Assembly: GCA_016787645.1 (NCBI GenBank)
Contig: JAEUUF010000013.1
Coordinates: forward strand, 682,001-746,000
Direction: 5' to 3'
Length of the DNA: 64,000 bases
Origin: Cyclobacteriaceae bacterium
GTDB taxonomy: Bacteria; Bacteroidota; Bacteroidia; Cytophagales; Cyclobacteriaceae
Shown here: in pieces, positions 51,243 through 59,465 of the stretch
Numbering within the stretch: position 1 is the stretch's first letter
Layout of the letters: the number at the start of each line of letters is the position of its first letter
Program-made: the position numbers and the translations under genes
Notes under the pieces: model-generated
The model's input: the letters and a program-made list of their open reading frames with translations, nothing else
Database searches by the model: none
What the model was told of the DNA's origin: nothing

Positions 51243-52730
51243 GTGAGCACCCATACCGTTTCCAGCGCACCATTGACCTTAACCGATCTCCGGTCCTTGC
51301 TATCGGAATCTGCCACAATCAACCTCAGCAAAGAATCGGTAGACAAAATCAAACGTTGCCGCGAATACCTTGATCAAAAGATCGCCAAGGATTCAAATCC
51401 TGTTTATGGGATCAACACTGGATTTGGTTCTCTCTACAACAAACACATCCCTGGTGCTGACCTGGAGCGCCTTCAAGACAACCTTGTGAAGTCGCACGCA
51501 TGCGGCATGGGGCCGGTTATCCCCGATGAAATTGTCCGGCTCATGCTTTTTCTAAAGGTGCAGTCACTCTCTTACGGGTATTCCGGTGTGCAACTGGAAA
51601 CCGTTCAGCGACTGGTTGATTTCTTCAATAACAAAATCTACCCTAAGGTCTATGAAATGGGATCGCTGGGTGCTTCGGGTGACTTATCCCCGCTTGCCCA
51701 CCTGAGCCTTCCCCTGATTGGCCTGGGTGAAGTTCGTGCGGAAGGGAAGGAATATCCGTCCGCGGATATCCTGCGGAAATTTGGCTGGCAACCCATTCAC
51801 CTAAAAGCAAAGGAGGGCCTCGCGCTGCTCAACGGAACACAGTTCATGGCCGCCTTCGGCACCTGGTGTGCAATCCATGCCCAGCGTCTGCTCACCTTGG
51901 CCAATCGGATTGGTGCACTTTCACTGGATGTGTTTGATGGCCGCATTGAACCCTTTGACGCCGATGTGCACTCAATTCGCCCGCAGCAAGGGCAAGCCAA
52001 GGTGGCACAGGAAGTACGCCAGCTGCTTGCCGGCAGTGAACTGATTGCCCGACCCAAAAAGCATGTGCAGGATCCTTATTCCTTCCGCTGCATTCCGCAG
52101 GTTCACGGCGCCAGCCTTGATGCTATTGAATATTGTACTTCTGTTTTCCTGGCCGAGGTCAATGGGGTCACCGATAACCCCAATGTGTTCCCCGAGCGGG
52201 ATGCTATCATTTCCGCAGGCAATTTTCATGGGCAACCCCTCGCATTGGCATTGGATTTCCTCTGCATCGCCCTCGCAGAACTGGGAAGCATCTCTGAGCG
52301 CCGTACCTATCAATTGATCAGTGGCGCCCGCGAACTGCCGAATTACCTGGTGGCGAATCCGGGTATTAACTCCGGATTGATGATGCCCCAATACACTGCC
52401 GCAGCTTTGGTGAGTCAAAACAAGCAACTTTGCACACCTGCCTCCGTGGATTCCATTGTATCGTCCAACGGGCAGGAAGACCATGTAAGTATGGGTGCCA
52501 ATGCCGCACTGAAGGCACATCGGGTGGTGAAGAATGTGTATGGTATCCTCGCCGTGGAGTTAATTACCGCCGCACAGGGACTGCAATTTCGCCGACCGCT
52601 GAAATCAGCCCCAGTGCTCGAGGACTTGGTTCATACTTTTCGCTCCACCGTTCCGTTTATGGAAACGGACCGTTTGCTGCACGATGACCTGGTAAAAGCA
52701 GAAGTGTTTTGCACCAACCTGCCCTTATAA
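51243..52730 (+). CDS. hutH: Histidine ammonia-lyase
   Basis: 495 residues from a GTG start. The MIO prosthetic group forms from Ala144-Ser145-Gly146 in MGSLGASGDLSPLAHL, with the tyrosine-containing NTGFGSLYNKH loop near the N-terminus. It deaminates histidine to urocanate, the first step of histidine breakdown. Other members of the ammonia-lyase family share the fold, but the sequence pattern (EGLALLNGTQFM, RIEPFDADVHSIRPQQGQ) supports HAL. The hutU/hutI genes are not in the window. Confidence 0.95.
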   Translation: MSTHTVSSAPLTLTDLRSLLSESATINLSKESVDKIKRCREYLDQKIAKDSNPVYGINTGFGSLYNKHIPGADLERLQDNLVKSHACGMGPVIPDEIVRLMLFLKVQSLSYGYSGVQLETVQRLVDFFNNKIYPKVYEMGSLGASGDLSPLAHLSLPLIGLGEVRAEGKEYPSADILRKFGWQPIHLKAKEGLALLNGTQFMAAFGTWCAIHAQRLLTLANRIGALSLDVFDGRIEPFDADVHSIRPQQGQAKVAQEVRQLLAGSELIARPKKHVQDPYSFRCIPQVHGASLDAIEYCTSVFLAEVNGVTDNPNVFPERDAIISAGNFHGQPLALALDFLCIALAELGSISERRTYQLISGARELPNYLVANPGINSGLMMPQYTAAALVSQNKQLCTPASVDSIVSSNGQEDHVSMGANAALKAHRVVKNVYGILAVELITAAQGLQFRRPLKSAPVLEDLVHTFRSTVPFMETDRLLHDDLVKAEVFCTNLPL

Positions 52731-52734
52731 CTTT

Positions 52735-54657
52735 ATGAATTTCAACACACGCACAACTTCCCTCCTCTTGGGCTGCCGTTTAGGCGGTGCGGTGCTGCTA
52801 TTGTTTTTCACCCTTGCGGTGGCCGCCCAGCCGCCTTACAACAGCCGGATCGGCAGGTTCCAGGTCGATCAGAAGAAAGGGTGCGCCTCGCTGACCATTA
52901 ACCTGACTAACCTTTTAGTGGGCGACTGCACCGGTGCCAAGCCCTGCTCGATGACGTTTGGCGATGGCAGCCCCGCGGCCCAAAACCAGTTTGTTCATAC
53001 CTACACAACTCCGGGTACCTATACCCTCTCTGTATTGTATCAAAGTATTGGAGCCGATGACATTGTCATCACGGTTGACCAGAACCTTCAACCCAATTTT
53101 GAGATCTATTCCTGTTCGGGCAACCGCGCCGCGATCAAAGTCATTGATAACAACTATAACCAGTATGTCATTGACTTTGACAACAACGGCACGCCAGAGT
53201 TTACGCTCCCCTTCTCTAACAACATCCTCACCGGCTCATTCACCTACGCACCCCCTGGAACCTATACGGCTTCCGTCCGCGGTCGAGACTTGAATTCAGC
53301 GGATAACTGCACAGCGAAGACCCAGTCCTTCACCTCTGTGGCTACCCTGACTGCGCCCACCATAAACAAGATTACTTCGGTTGATGCATCCAACATCACC
53401 ATGGACTTCACCACAGCAGTACATGTGCAATACCGCCTCGAGGTGGCCCTGAACAATTCGACCACTTTCCAGCTTTATAAAACGCTCTATGGGGTCAACA
53501 CGCTTGCTGTAAGTGATCTTAAACTTGACGACAACTTCTATTGTTTCCGCCTCGGGGCTTTTGATCCGTGCACGAACAGTACGTTGTATTCCAACATCAT
53601 GTGCACCAATAAGCTTGTGGTTACCCCCAAGAGTGACACCGTGGTGGTGAAATCAAACACGGCAGGACCGGTGGTGAGTTACAGCATTTCACGCAACAGC
53701 ACTCCGTACGTAACTGTGGCTGCATCGCCGTTCAATGATACGGATGTGGTCTGCAAGACAAGTTACTGTTACCAGGTGACCACCAATTATGGTGGGGGCC
53801 GAACGAGTGTGTCGCTGGAAAAGTGTGCTACTTCTTTTTCCAATAAAGTGCCTACGGCAATTGATAACGCCACTGCGTCAGTGGCCGGCAATACAGCCAC
53901 CCTGACGTGGACGCAGGATCCCAAGTTTGTGCCGACAGGCTACAGCATCCGGCGATCTTCGGGCGCTGGCTCGTTCCTATTTTACGCCAGTGCATCGGCT
54001 TCTCCCTACACAGACAACGGCTACACTACCGGAAGCAATTTGTGTTACCAGGTCGACTATATTGATCGCTGCGATAACTTGAGTTTTCCCGGCACAGTCA
54101 TTTGCCCCATACAATTATCGGGCACCTTGAGCTCCACCAATGCCATCAGTGTCATTTGGACGGGCTACCGGGGTTGGAAGGCAGGAGTAAAAAACTATGT
54201 GTTGGAAAAATATAGCGTCCAGGGCAGCCTGATTCAATCCCTTTCAAAAGCTCCGACCGATACCACCTTCCTCGACAACGCACCCGATCCCGACAATCAA
54301 TATATTCGGTACGTGGTGCGTGCGGTGCCCAATGATCCAGCCATGGATATTTCCCTCTCCAATGAGATCATCATTATCCGCAACTCCAACCTGTTCTACC
54401 CGACCGCCTTTACGCCCGATAACGGAGACAACCTGAATGATGGCTTCATTGTCCAGGGGCAATATATTGTCAAAATCAGGATGAGCATTTTTGACCGCTG
54501 GGGCGTACTGTTGTTCTCCACTGAAAAAAATGAGCCGTGGGATGGGACCAGCAACGGAAAATTATTGCCTCCCTCCACCTACATCTGGAAAGTAGAGATC
54601 ACCGACAAGGCCGGCCGCACCTATTCGCAGGAAGGTACCATCGCACTAATGCGATAA
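52735..54657 (+). CDS. PKD-domain protein with T9SS type B (gliding-motility) C-terminal domain
   Basis: 640 residues. A signal peptide (hydrophobic stretch AVLLLFFTLAVAAQ) is followed by a PKD-like domain (FGDGSPAAQNQFVHTYTTPGTYTLSVLY, about 75-105), fibronectin-like beta domains (about 200-540), and a C-terminal gliding-motility CHU_C-type domain (PTAFTPDNGDNLNDGF, DRWGVLLFST, STYIWKVEITDKAG). Type B C-terminal domains route proteins through the type IX system and can anchor them at the surface by partner proteins. It starts 4 nt after hutH, possibly without functional meaning. Confidence 0.93.
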   Translation: MNFNTRTTSLLLGCRLGGAVLLLFFTLAVAAQPPYNSRIGRFQVDQKKGCASLTINLTNLLVGDCTGAKPCSMTFGDGSPAAQNQFVHTYTTPGTYTLSVLYQSIGADDIVITVDQNLQPNFEIYSCSGNRAAIKVIDNNYNQYVIDFDNNGTPEFTLPFSNNILTGSFTYAPPGTYTASVRGRDLNSADNCTAKTQSFTSVATLTAPTINKITSVDASNITMDFTTAVHVQYRLEVALNNSTTFQLYKTLYGVNTLAVSDLKLDDNFYCFRLGAFDPCTNSTLYSNIMCTNKLVVTPKSDTVVVKSNTAGPVVSYSISRNSTPYVTVAASPFNDTDVVCKTSYCYQVTTNYGGGRTSVSLEKCATSFSNKVPTAIDNATASVAGNTATLTWTQDPKFVPTGYSIRRSSGAGSFLFYASASASPYTDNGYTTGSNLCYQVDYIDRCDNLSFPGTVICPIQLSGTLSSTNAISVIWTGYRGWKAGVKNYVLEKYSVQGSLIQSLSKAPTDTTFLDNAPDPDNQYIRYVVRAVPNDPAMDISLSNEIIIIRNSNLFYPTAFTPDNGDNLNDGFIVQGQYIVKIRMSIFDRWGVLLFSTEKNEPWDGTSNGKLLPPSTYIWKVEITDKAGRTYSQEGTIALMR

Positions 54658-54711
54658 TTCCTTGCCGCTGGATTTTGGAATTTCACTCATTTCTTTAGCG
54701 GCTTAAACCAT

Positions 54712-54719
54712 TACCTTTG
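54712..54719 (+). promoter_or_regulatory. Candidate -7 box of the YbaB gene
   Basis: TACCTTTG, 21 nt before the ATG at 54741. No clear -33. Confidence 0.45.
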
Positions 54720-54740
54720 CCGGACTAACAAAGCACCACC

Positions 54741-55076
54741 ATGCTGGACATGATGAAGATGATGGGCAAAGTGAAGGAGATGCAGGAAAAACTCCGCGCT
54801 GCCCAGGATAACCTCGGGAAGATTGTGGTCACTGGAGAGGCTGGCGCCGGCATGGTGAAAGCTACCGTAAACGGGAAGAAGAAAGTACTGGCCATTGAGA
54901 TTGATCCCTCTATTTTGACGACCCAGGACAAAGTCCTTGTGCAGGACCTTGTCGTTGCCGCAGTCAACAAGGCCATGGAAGAAGCGGAAGTCCTTTCCCG
55001 TGAAGAAATTCGCAAAAGTACTGAGGGCATTCTGCCCACCATCCCTGGACTTGACCTAAGCCAGATGATGGGATGA
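54741..55076 (+). CDS. YbaB/EbfC family nucleoid-associated protein
   Basis: 111 residues starting MLDMMKMMGKVKEMQEKLRAAQ. The YbaB fold (two helices with a beta sheet between) is recognisable: VVTGEAGAGMVKATVNGKKKVLAIEIDPSI, then LVVAAVNKAMEEAEVLSREEIRK. It binds DNA as a dimer; often located near dnaX or recR, which are not seen here. The stop overlaps the glycosyltransferase start (ATGA). Confidence 0.95.
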   Translation: MLDMMKMMGKVKEMQEKLRAAQDNLGKIVVTGEAGAGMVKATVNGKKKVLAIEIDPSILTTQDKVLVQDLVVAAVNKAMEEAEVLSREEIRKSTEGILPTIPGLDLSQMMG

Positions 55077-56086
55077 GCGCCACCGCCGTCGTCATCCTTA
55101 ATTACAACGGGCAACCCCTGTTGGAAAAATTTCTTCCATCCGTGGTAAGCCACAGTGCATCCGCGCGGGTGATTGTTGTTGACAACGCGTCGACCGACAA
55201 CTCCGTTGCCTGGTTATCACAACATTTTCCCGCGCTGGAAAGAATTGTGCTCCCATCCAATCTCGGATTTTGTGGGGGTTACAACGCTGCGCTGAAACAA
55301 GTGCAGGCGGAGCGTTACGTACTGCTAAACTCTGACGTGGAGGTAACCTCCGGCTGGCTCGCTCCGATGGAGCAGGTTCTCGACCGGTTCCCCGAAGTGG
55401 CGGCGGTACAACCCAAAGTACTTTCCGAGCAGCGACGCGATCACTTTGAATACGCGGGAGCTGGCGGCGGGCTGATCGATACAATGGGTTATCCTTTCTG
55501 CCGTGGGCGATTGTTCTATTACCTTGAAAAAGACGAAGGCCAATACAATGATGAAAGGGAAATCTTCTGGTCCTCCGGCGCATGTATGATGATTCGCAGC
55601 GAGTGGTATCATCAACTCGGTGGCCTCGATGAAGACTTCTTCGCTCATATGGAAGAGATCGATTTATGCTGGCGATTACACCGCGCGGGGCGCAAAGTGT
55701 ACTACACCGGGCACAGCTGTGTTTATCATGTGGGCGGCGGAACTTTGTCGGCTTCAAATCCACGCAAGACCTACCTGAACTTCCGCAATGGACTGAGCCT
55801 GATCTATAACAACCTTTCCACGCTGGAGTTGGTAATCAAGTTTCCCGTGCGATTGGTCCTCGATTGGGTAGCCGCGTTCAAGTTTGTTCTCTCCGGCACG
55901 GTGCGGGATGGATTGGCGGTTTGGCGAGCGCACGCGCACTTCTTCGCTCATTTTGAAAGGGAGGTCAAACGACGGAAGCGGTCAACCCACCTCGGCTACC
56001 GAAAATCAAAAACTCAATACACAGGTTGGATAGTGTGGGACTTCTTTATCCTTGGAAAGCGGAAGGCTTCTGACGTATTGGACTAG
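55073..56086 (+). CDS. Glycosyltransferase family 2 (rhamnosyltransferase-like)
   Basis: 337 residues. GT-A fold motifs: VVILNYNGQPLLEKFLPSVV, VDNASTDNSVAWL, LLNSDVEVTSGWL (metal-binding Asp region), GACMMIRSEWYHQLGG and DEDFFAHMEEIDLCWRLHRAG (catalytic Glu/Asp-rich end). The C-terminal 80 residues contain a hydrophobic helix, possibly a membrane anchor. It probably adds sugars to a surface polysaccharide or lipid carrier. Its stop overlaps the stop of the convergent PspC gene. Confidence 0.92.
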   Translation: MSATAVVILNYNGQPLLEKFLPSVVSHSASARVIVVDNASTDNSVAWLSQHFPALERIVLPSNLGFCGGYNAALKQVQAERYVLLNSDVEVTSGWLAPMEQVLDRFPEVAAVQPKVLSEQRRDHFEYAGAGGGLIDTMGYPFCRGRLFYYLEKDEGQYNDEREIFWSSGACMMIRSEWYHQLGGLDEDFFAHMEEIDLCWRLHRAGRKVYYTGHSCVYHVGGGTLSASNPRKTYLNFRNGLSLIYNNLSTLELVIKFPVRLVLDWVAAFKFVLSGTVRDGLAVWRAHAHFFAHFEREVKRRKRSTHLGYRKSKTQYTGWIVWDFFILGKRKASDVLD

Positions 56087-56310
56087 AAATCCCAGATCGA
56101 ACTATTGCTGCGGCGGAGGTGCTTCCTCATGTTCATGATAAACGCCAGGCCGAGATAGATAATAACCGGCGAGCCTAACGTCAGAAAAGAGGCATAGATG
56201 AAAAACAATCGAATGCTGGAAGACGCAATGCCGAGTTTTTCACCCAAAGCCGAACACACGCCGAAAGCGTGACTCTCAAAAAAACGGCTGATTTGCTTAA
56301 TGTACTCCAT
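56083..56310 (-). CDS. PspC domain protein
   Basis: 75 residues from the ATG at 56310; the open frame extends upstream but the real domain starts at MEYIKQISRFFESHAFGV. PspC-type segment with a cytoplasmic helix and one transmembrane helix (about 35-57, LFFIYASFLTLGSPVIIYLGLAFIM). PspC proteins sense envelope stress at the inner membrane; here the domain is a stand-alone small protein. Confidence 0.88.
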   Translation of the reverse strand: MEYIKQISRFFESHAFGVCSALGEKLGIASSSIRLFFIYASFLTLGSPVIIYLGLAFIMNMRKHLRRSNSSIWDF

Positions 56311-56427
56311 ATCGTTTGAAGATGGCTTGTGCCCTCTGGAGGCCCCAGTGGGCCTTTGCAAAACCAACCGCAAATATACACCGTTTGACGGCGGGCTTGG
56401 CTGCTCTAACGTTATTTTTTGACTATA

Positions 56428-56460
56428 AATTGCATAAAAAGGGCCTTCGGCGTAGCTTTG
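56428..56460 (+). promoter_or_regulatory. Promoter of the OmpA/TPR lipoprotein gene
   Basis: TTTG at 56428-56431, 21-nt spacer and TAGCTTTG at 56453-56460; the start codon at 56494 follows by 33 nt. Good match to the Bacteroidota pattern. Confidence 0.55.
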
Positions 56461-56493
56461 TCGCTCGAATTTGAAACCTCTAATAAACCATCC

Positions 56494-58263
56494 ATGAGAA
56501 AAGCACTTTACTCCTTCGTCATCGTCAGCCTGCTTGGCTTGTCCGGCTGCACGCTCCCGCAAATGATCAAGCTTGCGAAGCAGCAGAATCTTCAGGTTGC
56601 CCCCAATCCACTGGAAGTGCACAAGGATTCCGTCGCTTATGATATGTCAGCTTCCCTCCCGGTGAAGATGTTGAAGAAAGGAACAACCTATACCCTCAAC
56701 AGCTTCTACAAGTATGGCGACAAGGAACTGGCGCTCCCGGCTATCGTTTTCAACGGAAATGATTTCGCCAATGCCGCAACAGAGCAGCCAAAAATTTCAA
56801 AGAGTTTCAGTTTCCCCTACCAGCCTGAATACAAGACCGGTGTAGTTCAAGTGGAAGGTGTCGCCGCCAAAGGCACCAGCTCCAAGAAGACACCGCGTAT
56901 GGATGTGGCTACAGGTGTAATCACCACCTCCAAGCTGGTGAAGAACGCCTTCTATGCCGCCTACGCAGAACATGGATACAACAACAAAGAGGAAATCGTA
57001 CCGATCGTTATTCCTGATTTCATTTTCGAACAGAGCAAATCCGTACTTCGCAAGACCGAAATGAACAGCGATAAAGGCAAACAACTCGATGCCTTCATCG
57101 CTTCGAAGAACGTTACCCGTACGGTGAGCATCACAGGTACCCACTCCCCTGAAGGTCGTGAAAGGATTAACAGCAAACTTTCTCAAGAGCGTGCGGCAGC
57201 GATCGAAAAATACTACCGCGCTCAGATGAAGAAGTACGACTACAAAGGAATGGCAGATTCCATCAAGTTCATCCTCAAGCCGGTGGTGGACGACTGGACT
57301 GAATTCAAGAACGCCCTGGCCTCTTACGAAGGAATTTCTGCTGACGAAAAATCAGCTTACTTGAATATTCTTAATAGCGGCGGTGATTTCGGAAGTCAGC
57401 AAAAGCAAATGGAGAAACTGAAAAGCTACAAGAAAGTTTTCAAAGACATCTATCCCCGCCTGCGTACGGCCAAGACGGAAATCCTGACCATCAAGAAGAA
57501 GAAGACCGATGCGGAGATCTCCGTGCTCGCCAAGCAAATGACGCAAGGTGGTTCAATGGATGCACTCAGTTTCGAAGAACTGATGTACGCAGCCACCCTC
57601 ACTCCTTCCCTGGATGAGAAGGTTGCCATCTACACCGCAGCTACCAAGAAAGGCACCTACTGGAACGCACACAACAACCTGGGTGCTGCTTATATCCAGC
57701 AGGCCATCGAGAATCCGTCCCGTGCTGCTGAGCTGGCTCCCAAAGCAAGCGCACAGCTTGATCTCGCCGCCAAGATTCGTGAAACCCCCGAAGTCAATGC
57801 CAACATGGCTACTGTGGCCCTCATGAACAAGAACCCGTATAAAGCCGCCAATTACGCGAACAAGGCTCTCAATGGCGCCAACAACGATGTGTCCCGCGGA
57901 ATCAACGGTGTGAAAGGTGCTTCTGAAATCTACATCGCCAAGTACGATGCAGCAGTTCGTTCCGAGTCCTCCGCCCTCACCACAGATGTTAACTTGTTCA
58001 ACAAGGGTCTCGCCCAGCTGTTGACGAAAGACTATGCCAGCGCTGAAAACTCATTCAATGAGGCCATCAAGAATAACGCCAACATGGCTGTTGCTTATTA
58101 CGGTGCAGCGATCGCAGCCGCTCGTTCCGGTAACGCCGACAAAGTGGTCAGCAACCTGACCAGCGCCGTCCGCATCGATCCTTCCATGAAAGAGATGGCG
58201 CTGACGGATTTGGAGTTCAGCAAATTCAATACGTCGGAAGCTTTCCGTAACGCGTTGAAATAG
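56494..58263 (+). CDS. Lipoprotein with central OmpA-like domain and C-terminal TPR region
   Basis: 589 residues from the ATG at 56494 (upstream in-frame codons are not needed and lie before the promoter). Lipobox LSGC gives Cys18. Residues about 165-245 resemble an OmpA C-terminal domain (VIPDFIFEQSKSVLRK, then THSPEGRERINSKLSQERAAA), but the GHTD Asp used by OmpA to hold diaminopimelate is replaced (GTHS), while the LSxxRA Arg remains. The C-terminal half (about 370-560) is a TPR/Sel1-like helical repeat. Probably an envelope scaffold. A strong terminator follows. Confidence 0.85.
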   Translation: MRKALYSFVIVSLLGLSGCTLPQMIKLAKQQNLQVAPNPLEVHKDSVAYDMSASLPVKMLKKGTTYTLNSFYKYGDKELALPAIVFNGNDFANAATEQPKISKSFSFPYQPEYKTGVVQVEGVAAKGTSSKKTPRMDVATGVITTSKLVKNAFYAAYAEHGYNNKEEIVPIVIPDFIFEQSKSVLRKTEMNSDKGKQLDAFIASKNVTRTVSITGTHSPEGRERINSKLSQERAAAIEKYYRAQMKKYDYKGMADSIKFILKPVVDDWTEFKNALASYEGISADEKSAYLNILNSGGDFGSQQKQMEKLKSYKKVFKDIYPRLRTAKTEILTIKKKKTDAEISVLAKQMTQGGSMDALSFEELMYAATLTPSLDEKVAIYTAATKKGTYWNAHNNLGAAYIQQAIENPSRAAELAPKASAQLDLAAKIRETPEVNANMATVALMNKNPYKAANYANKALNGANNDVSRGINGVKGASEIYIAKYDAAVRSESSALTTDVNLFNKGLAQLLTKDYASAENSFNEAIKNNANMAVAYYGAAIAAARSGNADKVVSNLTSAVRIDPSMKEMALTDLEFSKFNTSEAFRNALK

Positions 58264-58276
58264 GTCTCTAAACATT

Positions 58277-58323
58277 ACCCAACAAAAAACCCTGTCTATC
58301 CAAGACGGGGTTTTTTGTTGGGT
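58277..58323. terminator. Strong hairpin terminator
   Basis: A 20-bp inverted repeat (ACCCAACAAAAAACCCTGTC against 58304-58323, with a single T.G pair) around a 7-nt loop, with a run of T in the 3' arm. It ends the OmpA/TPR gene and would also terminate from the other side. Confidence 0.92.
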
Positions 58324-58420
58324 CCAGGTCAAATAATCCTCAAAATCACCTAAAATCAATCTTCACAATCCGTGTAATCCGCGATCCGCGTGTTAATTTT
58401 ACCGCCCAACTAAAAGCATT

Positions 58421-59398
58421 ATGCGAGAAATTCAGTTCCGTGAAGCCCTCCGCGAGGCCATGAGTGAAGAAATGCGTCGCGACTCCCGCGTATTCCTGAT
58501 GGGCGAAGAGGTAGCCGAATACAATGGTGCCTACAAGGTCAGCCAGGGCATGCTGGATGAATTCGGCCCCGACCGCGTTATCGACACCCCGATTTCGGAA
58601 CTTGGATTTGCCGGCGTGGGCGTGGGTGCGGCCACCAACGGCGTACGCCCTATCGTGGAATTCATGACGTTCAACTTCTCGCTGGTGGCTATCGATACGA
58701 TCATCAATGCTGCCGCCAAGATGTATTCCATGTCGGGCGGTCAATACAATGTCCCGATTGTCTTCCGCGGCGCCACCGGAAATGCCGGCCAGCTGGGCGC
58801 ACAGCACTCACAGAATTTTGAAAACTGGTATGCCAACACCCCCGGGTTGAAAGTGGTGGTCCCGTCTACTCCCTACGATGCCAAGGGACTTCTCAAGTCC
58901 GCGATCCGGGATGACGATCCGGTTATCTTCATGGAGTCAGAATTGATGTATGGTGACAAGGGCGAGGTGCCCGCAGAAGAATACCTGATTCCGCTCGGCG
59001 TAGCAGACATCAAACGCCCGGGAACCGATGTGACGATCGTCTCCTTTGGTAAAATCATGAAGGTGGCCCTCGCTGCCGCACAGGAACTTGAAAAGGAAAA
59101 TATCTCTGCTGAAGTATTGGATCTTCGGACCGTCCGCCCCATTGACTACGCCGCCGTTGTGGAATCGGTTAAGAAAACCAACCGGCTTGTGATCGTTGAA
59201 GAGGCATGGCCCCTTTCTTCCATTGCGACGGAGATCTCCTACCATGTACAGAAATACGCCTTTGATTACCTCGACGCGCCAATTCACAAAGTGAACAACC
59301 TCGACGCGCCACTGCCTTACGCACCAACACTCATCCAGGAGATTCTGCCTAACGTGGAAAAAACTGTGAAAGCAGTGAAGGCGGTGATGTACCGGTGA
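58421..59398 (+). CDS. pdhB: Pyruvate dehydrogenase E1 component subunit beta
   Basis: 325 residues of the transketolase-type TPP enzyme beta subunit: MREIQFREALREAMSEEM start, GEEVAEYNGAYKVSQGML, RVIDTPISELGFAGVGVGAA, FMTFNFSLVAIDTIINAAAK and the GQLGAQHSQNFENWYANTPGLKV loop. C-terminal half ends with LVIVEEAWPLSSIATEI. It forms the heterotetramer alpha2beta2 with an alpha subunit encoded elsewhere, as is common in Bacteroidota. Branched-chain or acetoin dehydrogenase subunits are close relatives, but the sequence fits PdhB best. A heptad array begins at the stop codon. Confidence 0.93.
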   Translation: MREIQFREALREAMSEEMRRDSRVFLMGEEVAEYNGAYKVSQGMLDEFGPDRVIDTPISELGFAGVGVGAATNGVRPIVEFMTFNFSLVAIDTIINAAAKMYSMSGGQYNVPIVFRGATGNAGQLGAQHSQNFENWYANTPGLKVVVPSTPYDAKGLLKSAIRDDDPVIFMESELMYGDKGEVPAEEYLIPLGVADIKRPGTDVTIVSFGKIMKVALAAAQELEKENISAEVLDLRTVRPIDYAAVVESVKKTNRLVIVEEAWPLSSIATEISYHVQKYAFDYLDAPIHKVNNLDAPLPYAPTLIQEILPNVEKTVKAVKAVMYR

Positions 59399-59464
59399 TC
59401 GGTGTATCAGTAATCGTTAATCCGTGATCAGTGATCAGTGATCAGTGATCAATAATCGGTGATC
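59394..59464. repeat. Heptad array, about 10 units (AGTGATC-like)
   Basis: The longest heptad array in the window: words ending in ATC every 7 bases (one unit is 8 bases), including three identical AGTGATC units at 59430-59450. The first unit, GGTGATC, contains the TGA stop codon of pdhB; the array reaches the stop of the convergent flavin reductase gene. Confidence 0.85.
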
Positions 59465-59465
59465 G

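Noticed and set aside
56311-56622. 104-residue N-terminal extension of the PspC protein
   Set aside because: It reads antisense through the promoter and start of the OmpA/TPR gene; the PspC family starts at the ATG at 56310.
58421-59398. Branched-chain 2-oxoacid dehydrogenase beta subunit
   Set aside because: Closely related family, but the conserved stretches fit pyruvate dehydrogenase E1 beta better; kept as PdhB with slightly reduced confidence.
4861-59464. CRISPR arrays
   Set aside because: Units are 7 bases long, degenerate and without spacers; no cas genes in the window.
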